A stretch of 64,000 nt of DNA from Siphonodentalium dalli (GCA_032622095.1 CP136067.1:128977990-129041989), one strand, 5' to 3'; shown: positions 1-14,569, counted from the first letter of the stretch. Numbers and translations are program-made. Notes: a model not told the origin generated them from the letters alone.

Positions 1-370
1 ATTATATTTCACACTTGTGAATAAGAAAGACTGAATATCTAATCTTGTTGTATACTGTGTAATGTCACAATATCAGCCTTTTCAGCTAAGATTCAAGGAG
101 CATATGATGTCATGAAAAAGTACCCATCATCTGAAAAATCACCAATAACCATATACATGAACCACCACCACCCCCCCCCCACTGCTCCAAGACTCCATAT
201 CCCCACCAATTTATATGATTAAAGACAACCTGTATTGGAATATGCATAGAAGAATGGTGTATCTACCATAAAATGTTCCTTCTAACTGAACAGGTTTGCT
301 AAAAAATGATTTTCAGTAACAATATTTGTCAAGTTGACAGATGAAAATGGTGCTATTTGCTGGTCTTGAA

Positions 371-1016
371 GGTGACACTCCACAGTTTCTGCAGGGATTG
401 GTGCAAAAATAAGGGGGCATCAATTCAATGAAAAATAACAGAAATGTGATCCCACAACACATATACAATGTATATATACCTGGGTTGAGCACATACTAGG
501 CTTAAAGATTTTGGTACAGAATTGTAATTTTAATGGGGGTAGCAAGAGTTATGCCCCTTGATTGTGTGCCTGAAAAATGAAATTTTGATGCAAAAATGAC
601 CAAAATAAGCGATTTTCAGGCTCGTGGGACACAAAAACCAGAAGATCTATGGTATAGCCGCCTATGTTGTCTGGAAGAACACTGTTTCGTCACAAAAATA
701 TCAAAAAATTTCAAACTTCTCACCACTGTAAGTTTAAATTTTTTTTTTTTCATGCAGATGACAAATTTTAGGTGCTAAAATGTCACGCTGGTGTCTGGAG
801 CCACTGTTTCGCAGAAATCGCTACTACTTCATACTGGTGGGGTCAAGGTCACCTGAAACAATATTTTTCAAAACTCAAAGACATCCTCTAAAAATCCACA
901 AATTCATAACTAACCTTCTCTCAATAAACATACCACACCCATGGTGACAGAAAACACTGGTACTCTATTCTAAGAAATTTACCCCTACTGATAATTCGAA
1001 ACTGTGGAGTGTCACC
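371..1016. mobile_element. TIR element A, copy 1
   Basis: The copy is 646 bp. The left end is GGTGACACTCCACAGTTTC and the right end is its exact reverse complement. The left flank is TGAA and the right flank TTAA. This copy has a run of T at 738-750 where the others have an A-run followed by ATATTTTT. No transposase is encoded, so the element is non-autonomous. Confidence 0.85.
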
Positions 1017-1848
1017 TTAAGGGAAATGCAATTTTATTAATCTTTAATATGGACCACACCTCCATATTCTCTGCATTATACCGCTTAAAATGATATATTA
1101 CACCCCATGCGTTATTGCAATCACAGGCAGCAAGATTGGGTGGGGATTTACATGCACCCCCATGATTTCACCCCTTTTGGGTCTTTCAGAACCCAATGAC
1201 GTTATGCTTGACGTAGTGAAAAAATGGATATATTCAACCATCATCTATAGCTTGAAAAAGGTCTGAAATGCTAAAATGTTGTATAAATATATTATGAGAT
1301 GCATATTTTCCTCAGATATCAAAATAAAACATAATATTTCATACAACAACTATCTTTAATACTCTCCCAAAACTATGGGTTAAAAAATTCCAAGTCTTAT
1401 TTAGCATTAAGGGAAAGCTTTACAAGGTTATGACATCACATGAACAATATGTTGTCAAGTGAAATATGACCAAGGAAACCTGTATTATTATATTTCACAC
1501 TTGTGAATAAGAAAGACTGAATATCTAATCTTGTTGTATACTGTGTAATGTCACAATATCAGCCTTTTCAGCTAAGATTCAAGGAGCATATGATGTCATG
1601 AAAAAGTACCCATCATCTGAAAAATCACCAATAACCATATACATGAACCACCACCACCCCCCCACTGCTCCAAGACTCCATATCCCCACCAATTTATATG
1701 ATTAAAGACAACCTGTATTGGAATATGCATAGAAGAATGGTGTATCTACCATAAAATGTTCATTCTAACTGAACAGGTTTGCTAAAAAATGATTTTCAGT
1801 AACAATATTTGTCAAGTTGACAGATGAAAATGGTGCTATTTGCTGGTC

Positions 1849-1857
1849 TTGAAGGGA
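1849..1857. other. Element-free spacer junction (empty site 1)
   Basis: The sequence reads cttgaaggg, whereas filled junctions read cttgaa-[element]-ttaaggg. The junction therefore lacks the 646-bp element plus 4 bp. This fits either an ancestral empty site, with TGAA duplicated and one copy mutated to TTAA, or a precise loss. Confidence 0.85.
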
Positions 1858-2691
1858 AATGCAATTTTATTAATCTTTAATAGGGACCACACCTCCATAT
1901 TCTCTGCATTATACCGCTTAAAATGATATATTACACCCCATGCGTTATTGCAATCACAGGCAGCAAGATTGGGTGGGGATTTACATGCACCCCCATGATT
2001 TCACCCCTTTTGGGTCTTTCAGAACCCAATGACGTTATGCTTGACGTAGTGAAAAAATGGATATATTCAACCATCATCTATAGCTTGAAAAAGGTCTGAA
2101 ATGCTAAAATGTTGTATAAATATATTATGAGATGCATATTTTCCTCAGATATCAAAATAAAACATAATATTTCATACAACAACTATCTTTAATACTCTCC
2201 CAAAACTATGGGTTAAAAAATTCCAAGTCTTATTTAGCATTAAGGGAAAGCTTTACAAGGTTATGACATCACATGAACAATATGTTGTCAAGTGAAATAT
2301 GACCAAGGAAACCTGTATTATTATATTTCACACTTGTGAATAAGAAAGACTGAATATCTAATCTTGTTGTATACTGTGTAATGTCACAATATCAGCCTTT
2401 TCAGCTAAGATTCAAGGAGCATATGATGTCATGAAAAAGTACCCATCATCTGAAAAATCACCAATAACCATATACATGAACCACCACCACCCCCCCCCCC
2501 CACTGCTCCAAGACTCCATATCCCCACCAATTTATATGATTAAAGACAACCTGTATTGGAATATGCATAGAAGAATGGTGTATCTACCATAAAATGTTCC
2601 TTCTAACTGAACAGGTTTGCTAAAAAATGATTTTCAGTAACAATATTTGTCAAGTTGACAGATGAAAATGGTGCTATTTGCTGGTCTTGAA

Positions 2692-3337
2692 GGTGACACT
2701 CCACAGTTTCTGCAGGGATTGGTGCAAAAATAAGGGGGCATCAATTCAATGAAAAATAACAGAAATGTGATCCCACAACACATATACAATGTATATATAC
2801 CTGGGTTGAGCACATACTAGGCTTAAAGATTTTGGTACAGAATTGTAATTTTAATGGGGGTAGCAAGAGTTATGCCCCTTGATTGTGTGCCTGAAAAATG
2901 AAATTTTGATGCAAAAATGACCAAAATAAGCGATTTTCAGGCTCGTGGGACACAAAAACCAGAAGATCTATGGTATAGCCGCCTATGTTGTCTGGAAGAA
3001 CACTGTTTCGTCACAAAAATATCAAAAAATTTCAAACTTCTCACCACTGTAAGTTTAAAAAAAATATTTTTCATGCAGATGACAAATTTTAGGTGCTAAA
3101 ATGTCACGCTGGTGTCTGGAGCCACTGTTTCGCAGAAATCGCTACTACTTCATACTGGTGGGGTCAAGGTCACCTGAAACAATATTTTTCAAAACTCAAA
3201 GACATCCTCTAAAAATCCACAAATTCATAACTAACCTTCTCTCAATAAACATACCACAACCATGGTGACAGAAAACACTGGTACTCTATTCTAAGAAATT
3301 TACCCCTACTGATAATTCGAAACTGTGGAGTGTCACC
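2692..3337. mobile_element. TIR element A, copy 2
   Basis: The copy is 646 bp with intact 19-bp inverted ends and the same TGAA/TTAA flanks as copy 1. It has one private change near its right end (ccacaacc where the others read ccacaccc). Confidence 0.85.
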
Positions 3338-4176
3338 TTAAGGGAAATGCAATTTTATTAATCTTTAATAGGGACCACACCTCCATATTCTCTGCATTAT
3401 ACCGCTTAAAATGATATATTACACCCCATGCGTTATTGCAATCACAGGCAGCAAGATTGGGTGGGGATTTACATGCACCCCCATGATTTCACCCCTTTTG
3501 GGTCTTTCAGAACCCAATGACGTTATGCTTGACGTAGTGAAAAAATGGATATATTCAACCATCATCTATAGCTTGAAAAAGGTCTGAAATGCTAAAATGT
3601 TGTATAAATATATTATGAGATGCATATTTTCCTCAGATATCAAAATAAAACATAATATTTCATACAACAACTATCTTTAATACTCTCCCAAAACTATGGG
3701 TTAAAAAATTCCAAGTCTTATTTAGCATTAAGGGAAAGCTTTACAAGGTTATGACATCACATGAACAATATGTTGTCAAGTGAAATATGACCAAGGAAAC
3801 CTGTATTATTATATTTCACACTTGTGAATAAGAAAGACTGAATATCTAATCTTGTTGTATACTGTGTAATGTCACAATATCAGCCTTTTCAGCTAAGATT
3901 CAAGGAGCATATGATGTCATGAAAAAGTACCCATCATCTGAAAAATCACCAATAACCATATACATGAACCACCACCACCCCCCCCCACTGCTCCAAGACT
4001 CCATATCCCCACCAATTTATATGATTAAAGACAACCTGTATTGGAATATGCATAGAAGAATGGTGTATCTACCATAAAATGTTCCTTCTAACTGAACAGG
4101 TTTGCTAAAAAATGATTTTCAGTAACAATATTTGTCAAGTTGACAGATGAAAATGGTGCTATTTGCTGGTCTTGAA

Positions 4177-4822
4177 GGTGACACTCCACAGTTTCTGCAG
4201 GGATTGGTGCAAAAATAAGGGGGCATCAATTCAATGAAAAATAACAGAAATGTGATCCCACAACACATATACAATGTATATATACCTGGGTTGAGCACAT
4301 ACTAGGCTTAAAGATTTTGGTACAGAATTGTAATTTTAATGGGGGTAGCAAGAGTTATGCCCCTTGATTGTGTGCCTGAAAAATGAAATTTTGATGCAAA
4401 AATGACCAAAATAAGCGATTTTCAGGCTCGTGGGACACAAAAACCAGAAGATCTATGGTATAGCCGCCTATGTTGTCTGGAAGAACACTGTTTCGTCACA
4501 AAAATATCAAAAAATTTCAAACTTCTCACCACTGTAAGTTTAAAAAAAATATTTTTCATGCAGATGACAAATTTTAGGTGCTAAAATGTCACGCTGGTGT
4601 CTGGAGCCACTGTTTCGCAGAAATCGCTACTACTTCATACTGGTGGGGTCAAGGTCACCTGAAACAATATTTTTCAAAACTCAAAGACATCCTCTAAAAA
4701 TCCACAAATTCATAACTAACCTTCTCTCAATAAACATACCACACCCATGGTGACAGAAAACACTGGTACTCTATTCTAAGAAATTTACCCCTACTGATAA
4801 TTCGAAACTGTGGAGTGTCACC
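4177..4822. mobile_element. TIR element A, copy 3
   Basis: The copy is 646 bp with intact inverted ends. It sits 1485 bp after copy 2. Confidence 0.85.
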
Positions 4823-5661
4823 TTAAGGGAAATGCAATTTTATTAATCTTTAATAGGGACCACACCTCCATATTCTCTGCACTATACCGCTTAAAATGAT
4901 ATATTACACCCCATGCGTTATTGCAATCACAGGCAGCAAGATTGGGTGGGGATTTACATGCACCCCCATGATTTCACCCCTTTTGGGTCTTTCAGAACCC
5001 AATGACGTTATGCTTGACGTAGTGAAAAAATGGATATATTCAACCATCATCTATAGCTTGAAAAAGGTCTGAAATGCTAAAATGTTGTATAAATATATTA
5101 TGAGATGCATATTTTCCTCAGATATCAAAATAAAACATAATATTTCATACAACAACTATCTTTAATACTCTCCCAAAACTATGGGTTAAAAAATTCCAAG
5201 TCTTATTTAGCATTAAGGGAAAGCTTTACAAGGTTATGACATCACATGAACAATATGTTGTCAAGTGAAATATGACCAAGGAAACCTGTATTATTATATT
5301 TCACACTTGTGAATAAGAAAGACTGAATATCTAATCTTGTTGTATACTGTGTAATGTCACAATATCAGCCTTTTCAGCTAAGATTCAAGGAGCATATGAT
5401 GTCATGAAAAAGTACCCATCATCTGAAAAATCACCAATAACCATATACATGAACCACCACCACCCCCCCCCACTGCTCCAAGACTCCATATCCCCACCAA
5501 TTTATATGATTAAAGACAACCTGTATTGGAATATGCATAGAAGAATGGTGTATCTACCATAAAATGTTCCTTCTAACTGAACAGGTTTGCTAAAAAATGA
5601 TTTTCAGTAACAATATTTGTCAAGTTGACAGATGAAAATGGTGCTATTTGCTGGTCTTGAA

Positions 5662-6307
5662 GGTGACACTCCACAGTTTCTGCAGGGATTGGTGCAAAAA
5701 TAAGGGGGCATCAATTCAATGAAAAATAACAGAAATGTGATCCCACAACACATATACAATGTATATATACCTGGGTTGAGCACATACTAGGCTTAAAGAT
5801 TTTGGTACAGAATTGTAATTTTAATGGGGGTAGCAAGAGTTATGCCCCTTGATTGTGTGCCTGAAAAATGAAATTTTGATGCAAAAATGACCAAAATAAG
5901 CGATTTTCAGGCTCGTGGGACACAAAAACCAGAAGATCTATGGTATAGCCGCCTATGTTGTCTGGAAGAACACTGTTTCGTCACAAAAATATCAAAAAAT
6001 TTCAAACTTCTCACCACTGTAAGTTTAAAAAAAATATTTTTCATGCAGATGACAAATTTTAGGTGCTAAAATGTCACGCTGGTGTCTGGAGCCACTGTTT
6101 CGCAGAAATCGCTACTACTTCATACTGGTGGGGTCAAGGTCACCTGAAACAATATTTTTCAAAACTCAAAGACATCCTCTAAAAATCCACAAATTCATAA
6201 CTAACCTTCTCTCAATAAACATACCACACCCATGGTGACAGAAAACACTGGTACTCTATTCTAAGAAATTTACCCCTACTGATAATTCGAAACTGTGGAG
6301 TGTCACC
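5662..6307. mobile_element. TIR element A, copy 4
   Basis: The copy is 646 bp with intact inverted ends. It sits 1485 bp after copy 3. Confidence 0.85.
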
Positions 6308-7145
6308 TTAAGGGAAATGCAATTTTATTAATCTTTAATAGGGACCACACCTCCATATTCTCTGCATTATACCGCTTAAAATGATATATTACACCCCATG
6401 CGTTATTGCAATCACAGGCAGCAAGATTGGGTGGGGATTTACATGCACCCCCATGATTTCACCCCTTTTGGGTCTTTCAGAACCCAATGACGTTATGCTT
6501 GACGTAGTGAAAAAATGGATATATTCAACCATCATCTATAGCTTGAAAAAGGTCTGAAATGCTAAAATGTTGTATAAATATATTATGAGATGCATATTTT
6601 CCTCAGATATCAAAATAAAACATAATATTTCATACAACAACTATCTTTAATACTCTCCCAAAACTATGGGTTAAAAAATTCCAAGTCTTATTTAGCATTA
6701 AGGGAAAGCTTTACAAGGTTATGACATCACATGAACAATATGTTGTCAAGTGAAATATGACCAAGGAAACCTGTATTATTATATTTCACACTTGTGAATA
6801 TGAAAGACTGAATATCTAATCTTGTTGTATACTGTGTAATGTCACAATATCAGCCTTTTCAGCTAAGATTCAAGGAGCATATGATGTCATGAAAAAGTAC
6901 CCATCATCTGAAAAATCACCAATAACCATATACATGAACCACCACCACCCCCCCCACTGCTCCAAGACTCCATATCCCCACCAATTTATATGATTAAAGA
7001 CAACCTGTATTGGAATATGCATAGAAGAATGGTGTATCTACCATAAAATGTTCCTTCTAACTGAACAGGTTTGCTAAAAAATGATTTTCAGTAACAATAT
7101 TTGTCAAGTTGACAGATGAAAATGGTGCTATTTGCTGGTCTTGAA

Positions 7146-7791
7146 GGTGACACTCCACAGTTTCTGCAGGGATTGGTGCAAAAATAAGGGGGCATCAATT
7201 CAATGAAAAATAACAGAAATGTGATCCCACAACACATATACAATGTATATATACCTGGGTTGAGCACATACTAGGCTTAAAGATTTTGGTACAGAATTGT
7301 CATTTTAATGGGGGTAGCAAGAGTTATGCCCCTTGATTGTGTGCCTGAAAAATGAAATTTTGATGCAAAAATGACCAAAATAAGCGATTTTCAGGCTCGT
7401 GGGACACAAAAACCAGAAAATCTATGGTATAGCCGCCTATGTTGTCTGGAAGAACACTGTTTCGTCACAAAAATATCAAAAAATTTCAAATTTCTCACTA
7501 CTGTAAGTTTAAAAAAAATATTTTTCATGCAGATGACAAATTTTAGGTGCTAAAATGTCACGCTGGTGTCTGGAGCCACTGTTTCGCAGAAATCGCTACT
7601 ACTTCATACTGGTGGGGTCAAGGTCACCTGAAACAATATTTTTCAAAACTCAAAGACATCCTCTAAAAATCCACAAATTCATAACTAACCTTCTCTCAAT
7701 AAACATACCACACCCATGGTGACAGAAAACACTGGTACTCTATTCTAAGAAATTTACCCCTACTGATAATTCGAAACTGTGGAGTGTCACC
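7146..7791. mobile_element. TIR element A, copy 5
   Basis: The copy is 646 bp with intact inverted ends. It carries several private substitutions, for example near 7301, 7419 and 7491-7499, making it the most diverged copy in the array. Confidence 0.85.
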
Positions 7792-8637
7792 TTAAGGGAA
7801 ATGCAATTTTATTAATCTTTAATAGGGACCACACCTCCATATTCTCTGCATTATACCGCTTAAAATGATATATTACACCCCATGCGTTATTGCAATCACA
7901 GGCAGCAAGATTGGGTGGGGATTTACATGCACCCCCATGATTTCACCCCTTTTGGGTCTTTCAGAACCCAATGACGTTATGCTTGACGTAGTGAAAAAAT
8001 GGATATATTCAACCATCATCTATAGCTTGAAAAAGGTCTGAAATGCTAAAATGTTGTATAAATATATTATGAGATGCATATTTTCCTCAGATATCAAAAT
8101 AAAACATAATATTTCATACAACAACTATCTTTAATACTCTCCCAAAACTATGGGTTAAAAAATTCCAAGTCTTATTTAGCATTAAGGGAAAGCTTTACAA
8201 GGTTATGACATCACATGAACAATATGTTGTCAAGTGAAATATGACCAAGGAAACCTGTATTATTATATTTCACACTTGTGAATAAGAAAGACTGAATATC
8301 TAATCTTGTTGTATACTGTGTAATGTCACAATATCAGCCTTTTCAGCTAAGATTCAAGGAGCATATGATGTCATGAAAAAGTACCCATCATCTGAAAAAT
8401 CACCAATAACCATATACATGAACCACCACCACCCCCCCCCCCCCCCCACTGCTCCAAGACTCCATATCCCCACCAATTTATATGATTAAAGACAACCTGT
8501 ATTGGAATATGCATAGAAGAATGGTGTATCTACCATAAAATGTTCCTTCTAACTGAACAGGTTTGCTAAAAAATGATTTTCAGTAACAATATTTGTCAAG
8601 TTGACAGATGAAAATGGTGCTATTTGCTGGTCTTGAA

Positions 8638-9283
8638 GGTGACACTCCACAGTTTCTGCAGGGATTGGTGCAAAAATAAGGGGGCATCAATTCAATGAAA
8701 AATAACAGAAATGTGATCCCACAACACATATACAATGTATATATACCTGGGTTGAGCACATACTAGGCTTAAAGATTTTGGTACAGAATTGTAATTTTAA
8801 TGGCGGTAGCAAGAGTTATGCCCCTTGATTGTGTGCCTGAAAAATGAAATTTTGATGCAAAAATGACCAAAATAAGCGATTTTCAGGCTCGTGGGACACA
8901 AAAACCAGAAGATCTATGGTATAGCCGCCTATGTTGTCTGGAAGAACACTGTTTCGTCACAAAAATATCAAAAAATTTCAAACTTCTCACCACTGTAAGT
9001 TAAAAAAAAATATTTTTCATGCAGATGACAAATTTTAGGTGCTAAAATGTCACGCTGGTGTCTGGAGCCACTGTTTCGCAGAAATCGCTACTACTTCATA
9101 CTGGTGGGGTCAAGGTCACCTGAAACAATATTTTTCAAAACTCAAAGACATCCTCTAAAAATCCACAAATTCATAACTAACCTTCTCTCAATAAACATAC
9201 CACACCCATGGTGACAGAAAACACTGGTACTCTATTCTAAGAAATTTACCCCTACTGATAATTCGAAACTGTGGAGTGTCACC
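8638..9283. mobile_element. TIR element A, copy 6
   Basis: The copy is 646 bp with intact inverted ends. The run after 'gtaag' differs from the consensus (ttaaaaaaaaa for tttaaaaaaaa), as it also does in copy 7. The spacer before it carries the longest C-run of the array, about 16. Confidence 0.85.
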
Positions 9284-10122
9284 TTAAGGGAAATGCAATT
9301 TTATTAATCTTTAATAGGGACCACACCTCCATATTCTCTGCATTAAACCGCTTAAAATGATATATTACACCCCATGCGTTATTGCAATCACAGGCAGCAA
9401 GATTGGGTGGGGATTTACATGCACCCCCATGATTTCACCCCTTTTGGGTCTTTCAGAACCCAATGACGTTATGCTTGACGTAGTGAAAAAATGGATATAT
9501 TCAACCATCATCTATAGCTTGAAAAAGGTCTGAAATGCTAAAATGTTGTATAAATATATTATGAGATGCATATTTTCCTCAGATATCAAAATAAAACATA
9601 ATATTTCATACAACAACTATCTTTAATACTCTCCCAAAACTATGGGTTAAAAAATTCCAAGTCTTATTTAGCATTAAGGGAAAGCTTTACAAGGTTATGA
9701 CATCACATGAACAATATGTTGTCAAGTGAAATATGACCAAGGAAACCTGTATTATTATATTTCACACTTGTGAATAAGAAAGACTGAATATCTAATCTTG
9801 TTGTATACTGTGTAATGTCACAATATCAGCCTTTTCAGCTAAGATTCAAGGAGCATATGATGTCATGAAAAAGTACCCATCATCTGAAAAATCACCAATA
9901 ACCATATACATGAACCACCACCACCCCCCCCCACTGCTCCAAGACTCCATATCCCCACCAATTTATATGATTAAAGACAACCTGTATTGGAATATGCATA
10001 GAAGAATGGTGTATCTACCATAAAATGTTCCTTCTAACTGAACAGGTTTGCTAAAAAATGATTTTCAGTAACAATATTTGTCAAGTTGACAGATGAAAAT
10101 GGTGCTATTTGCTGGTCTTGAA

Positions 10123-10768
10123 GGTGACACTCCACAGTTTCTGCAGGGATTGGTGCAAAAATAAGGGGGCATCAATTCAATGAAAAATCACAGAAATGTG
10201 ATCCCACAACACATATACAATGTATATATACCTGGTTTGAGCACATACTAGGCTTAAAGATTTTGGTACAGAATTGTAATTTTAATGGGGGTAGCAAGAC
10301 TTATGCCCCTTGATTGTGTGCCTGAAAAATGAAATTTTGATGCAAAAATGACCAAAATAAGCGATTTTCAGGCTCGTGGGACACAAAAACCAGAAGATCT
10401 ATGGTATAGCCGCCTATGTTGTCTGGAAGAACACTGTTTCGTCACAAAAATATCAAAAAATTTCAAACTTCTCACCACTGTAAGTTAAAAAAAAATATTT
10501 TTCATGCAGATGACAAATTTTAGGTGCTAAAATGTCACGCTGGTGTCTGGAGCCACTGTTTCGCAGAAATCGCTACTACTTCATACTGGTGGGGTCAAGG
10601 TCACCTGAAACAATATTTTTCAAAACTCAAAGACATCCTCTAAAAATCCACAAATTCATAACTAACCTTCTCTCAATAAACATACCACACCCATGGTGAC
10701 AGAAAACACTGGTACTCTATTCTAAGAAATTTACCCCTACTGATAATTCGAAACTGTGGAGTGTCACC
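10123..10768. mobile_element. TIR element A, copy 7
   Basis: The copy is 646 bp with intact inverted ends. It shares the A-run variant with copy 6 and the 'agactta' variant with copy 8. These shared variants suggest neighbouring units were duplicated together. Confidence 0.85.
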
Positions 10769-11606
10769 TTAAGGGAAATGCAATTTTATTAATCTTTAAT
10801 AGGGACCACACCTCCATATTCTCTGCATTATACCGCTTAAAATGATATATTACACCCCATGCGTTATTGCAATCACAGGCAGCAAGATTGGGTGGGGATT
10901 TACATGCACCCCCATGATTTCACCCCTTTTGGGTCTTTCAGAACCCAATGACGTTATGCTTGACGTAGTGAAAAAATGGATATATTCAACCATCATCTAT
11001 AGCTTGAAAAAGGTCTGAAATGCTAAAATGTTGTATAAATATATTATGAGATGCATATTTTCCTCAGATATCAAAATAAAACATAATATTTCATACAACA
11101 ACTATCTTTAATACTCTCCCAAAACTATGGGTTAAAAAATTCCAAGTCTTATTTAGCATTAAGGGAAAGCTTTACAAGGTTATGACATCACATGAACAAT
11201 ATGTTGTCAAGTGAAATATGACCAAGGAAACCTGTATTATTATATTTCACACTTGTGAATAAGAAAGACTGAATATCTAATCTTGTTGTATACTGTGTAA
11301 TGTCACAATATCAGCCTTTTCATCTAAGATTCAAGGAGCATATGATGTCATGAAAAAGTACCCATCATCTGAAAAATCACCAATAACCATATACATGAAC
11401 CACCACCACCCCCCCCACTGCTCCAAGACTCCATATCCCCACCAATTTATATGATTAAAGACAACCTGTATTGGAATATGCATAGAAGAATGGTGTATCT
11501 ACCATAAAATGTTCCTTCTAACTGAACAGGTTTGCTAAAAAATGATTTTCAGTAACAATATTTGTCAAGTTGACAGATGAAAATGGTGCTATTTGCTGGT
11601 CTTGAA

Positions 11607-12252
11607 GGTGACACTCCACAGTTTCTGCAGGGATTGGTGCAAAAATAAGGGGGCATCAATTCAATGAAAAATAACAGAAATGTGATCCCACAACACATAT
11701 ACAATGTATATATACCTGGGTTGAGCACATACTAGGCTTAAAGATTTTGGTACAGAATTGTAATTTTAATGGGGGTAGCAAGACTTATGCCCCTTGATTG
11801 TGTGCCTGAAAAATGAAATTTTGATGCAAAAATGACCAAAATAAGCGATTTTCAGGCTCGTGGGACACAAAAACCAGAAGATCTATGGTATAGCCGCCTA
11901 TGTTGTCTGGAAGAACACTGTTTCGTCACAAAAATATCAAAAAATTTCAAACTTCTCACCACTGTAAGTTTAAAAAAAATATTTTTCATGCAGATGACAA
12001 ATTTTAGGTGCTAAAATGTCACGCTGGTGTCTGGAGCCACTGTTTCGCAGAAATCGCTACTACTTCATACTGGTGGGGTCAAGGTCACCTGAAACAATAT
12101 TTTTCAAAACTCAAAGACATCCTCTAAAAATCCACAAATTCATAACTAACCTTCTCTCAATAAACATACCACACCCATGGTGACAGAAAACACTGGTACT
12201 CTATTCTAAGAAATTTACCCCTACTGATAATTCGAAACTGTGGAGTGTCACC
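11607..12252. mobile_element. TIR element A, copy 8
   Basis: The copy is 646 bp with intact inverted ends. It shares a variant near 11783 with copy 7. Confidence 0.85.
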
Positions 12253-13083
12253 TTAAGGGAAATGCAATTTTATTAATCTTTAATAGGGACCACACCTCCA
12301 TATTCTCTGCATTATACCGCTTAAAATGATATATTACACCCCATGCGTTATTGCAATCACAGGCAGCAAGATTGGGTGGGGATTTACATGCACCCCCATG
12401 ATTTCACCCCTTTTGGGTCTTTCAGAACCCAATGACGTTATGCTTGACGTAGTGAAAAAATGGATATATTCAACCATCATCTATAGCTTGAAAAAGGTCT
12501 GAAATGCTAAAATGTTGTATAAATATATTATGAGATGCATATTTTCCTCAGATATCAAAATAAAACATAATATTTCACACAACAACTATCTTTAATACTC
12601 TCCCAAAACTATGGGTTAAAAAATTCCAAGTCTTATTTAGCATTAAGGGAAAGCTTTACAAGGTTATGACATCACATGAACAATATGTTGTCAAGTGAAA
12701 TATGACCAAGGAAACCTGTATTATTATATTTCACACTTGTGAATAAGAAAGACTGAATATCTAATCTTGTTGTATACTGTGTAATGTCACAATATCAGCC
12801 TTTTCAGCTAAGATTCAAGGAGCATATGATGTCATGAAAAAGTACCCATCATCTGAAAAATCACCAATAACCATATACATGAACCACCACCACCCCCCCA
12901 CTGCTCCAAGACTCCATATCCCCACCAATTTATATGATTAAAGACAACCTGTATTGGAATATGCATAGAAGAATGGTGTATCTACCATAAAATGTTCCTT
13001 CTAACTGAACAGGTTTGCTAAAAAATGATTTTCAGTAACAATATTTGTCAAGTTGACAGATGAAAATGGTGCTATTTGCTGGT

Positions 13084-13092
13084 CTTGAAGGG
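13084..13092. other. Element-free spacer junction (empty site 2)
   Basis: This junction has the same cttgaaggg structure as the one near 1852. The element and 4 flanking bases are absent between two otherwise intact spacers. Confidence 0.85.
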
Positions 13093-13925
13093 AAATGCAA
13101 TTTTATTAATCTTTAATAGGGACCACACCTCCATATTCTCTGCATTATACCGCTTAAAATGATATATTACACCCCATGCGTTATTGCAATCACAGGCAGC
13201 AAGATTGGGTGGGGATTTACATGCACCCCCATGATTTCACCCCTTTTGGGTCTTTCAGAACCCAATGACGTTATGCTTGACGTAGTGAAAAAATGGATAT
13301 ATTCAACCATCATCTATAGCTTGAAAAAGGTCTGAAATGCTAAAATGTTGTATAAATATATTATGAGATGCATATTTTCCTCAGATATCAAAATAAAACA
13401 TAATATTTCATACAACAACTATCTTTAATACTCTCCCAAAACTATGGGTTAAAAAATTCCAAGTCTTATTTAGCATTAAGGGAAAGCTTTACAAGGTTAT
13501 GACATCACATGAACAATATGTTGTCAAGTGAAATATGACCAAGGAAACCTGTATTATTATATTTCACACTTGTGAATAAGAAAGACTGAATATCTAATCT
13601 TGTTGTATACTGTGTAATGTCACAATATCAGCCTTTTCAGCTAAGATTCAAGGATCATATGATGTCATGAAAAAGTACCCATCATCTGAAAAATCACCAA
13701 TAACCATATACATGAACCACCACCACCCCCCCCCCACTGCTCCAAGACTCCATATCCCCACCAATTTATATGATTAAAGACAACCTGTATTGGAATATGC
13801 ATAGAAGAATGGTGTATCTACCATAAAATGTTCCTTCTAACTGAACAGGTTTGCTAAAAAATGATTTTCAGTAACAATATTTGTCAAGTTGACAGATGAA
13901 AATGGTGCTATTTGCTGGTCTTGAA

Positions 13926-14569
13926 GGTGACACTCCACAGTTTCTGCAGGGATTGGTGCAAAAATAAGGGGGCATCAATTCAATGAAAAATAACAGAAAT
14001 GTGATCCCACAACACATATACAATGTATATATACCTGGGTTGAGCACATACTAGGCTTAAAGATTTTGGTACAGAATTGTAATTTTAATGGGGGTAGCAA
14101 GAGTTATGCCCCTTGATTGTGTGCCTGAAAAATGAAATTTTGATGCAAAAATGACCAAAATAAGCGATTTTCAGGCTCGTGGGACACAAAAACCAGAAGA
14201 TCTATGGTATAGCCGCCTATGTTGTCTGGAAGAACACTGTTTCGTCACAAAAATATCAAAAAATTTCAAACTTCTCACCACTGTAAGTTTAAAAAAAATA
14301 TTTTTCATGCAGATGACAAATTTTAGGTGCTAAAATGTCACGCTGGTGTCTGGAGCCACTGTTTCGCAGAAATCGCTACTACTTCATACTGGTGGGGTCA
14401 AGGTCACCTGAAACAATATTTTTCAAAACTCAAAGACATCCTCTAAAAATCCACAAATTCATAACTAACCTTCTCTCAATAAACATACCACACCCATGGA
14501 CAGAAAACACTGGTACTCTATTCTAAGAAATTTACCCCTACTGATAATTCGAAACTGTGGAGTGTCACC
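13926..14569. mobile_element. TIR element A, copy 9 (terminal copy of the array)
   Basis: The copy is 644 bp, with a 2-bp deletion near 14499 (ccatggacag for ccatggtgacag). The right inverted end is complete. The next base begins a 37-bp minisatellite instead of the usual spacer, so the array edge coincides exactly with the element end. Confidence 0.85.

Larger units (their letters stand above)
1..14569. repeat. Tandem array of a 1485-bp composite unit (TIR element + spacer)
   Basis: Near-identical units repeat from before the left edge of the window to 14569. A full unit is an 839-bp spacer plus a 646-bp element with perfect 19-bp inverted ends, 1485 bp in all. Nine element copies are present. 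Two spacer-spacer junctions (near 1852 and 13087) lack the element. Units differ by a few substitutions and by a C-run after a CCA-repeat tract, which ranges from about 7 to 16 C. The 60-codon frame recurring in most element copies is broken in two of them by an indel in an A/T run, so I do not treat it as a gene. The array ends exactly at the right inverted end of the ninth element. Confidence 0.95.

Noticed and set aside
596-14333. A 60-codon frame repeated in most element A copies as a conserved small protein
   Set aside because: Two copies break it with an indel in an A/T run, and conservation is explained by the youth of the array.
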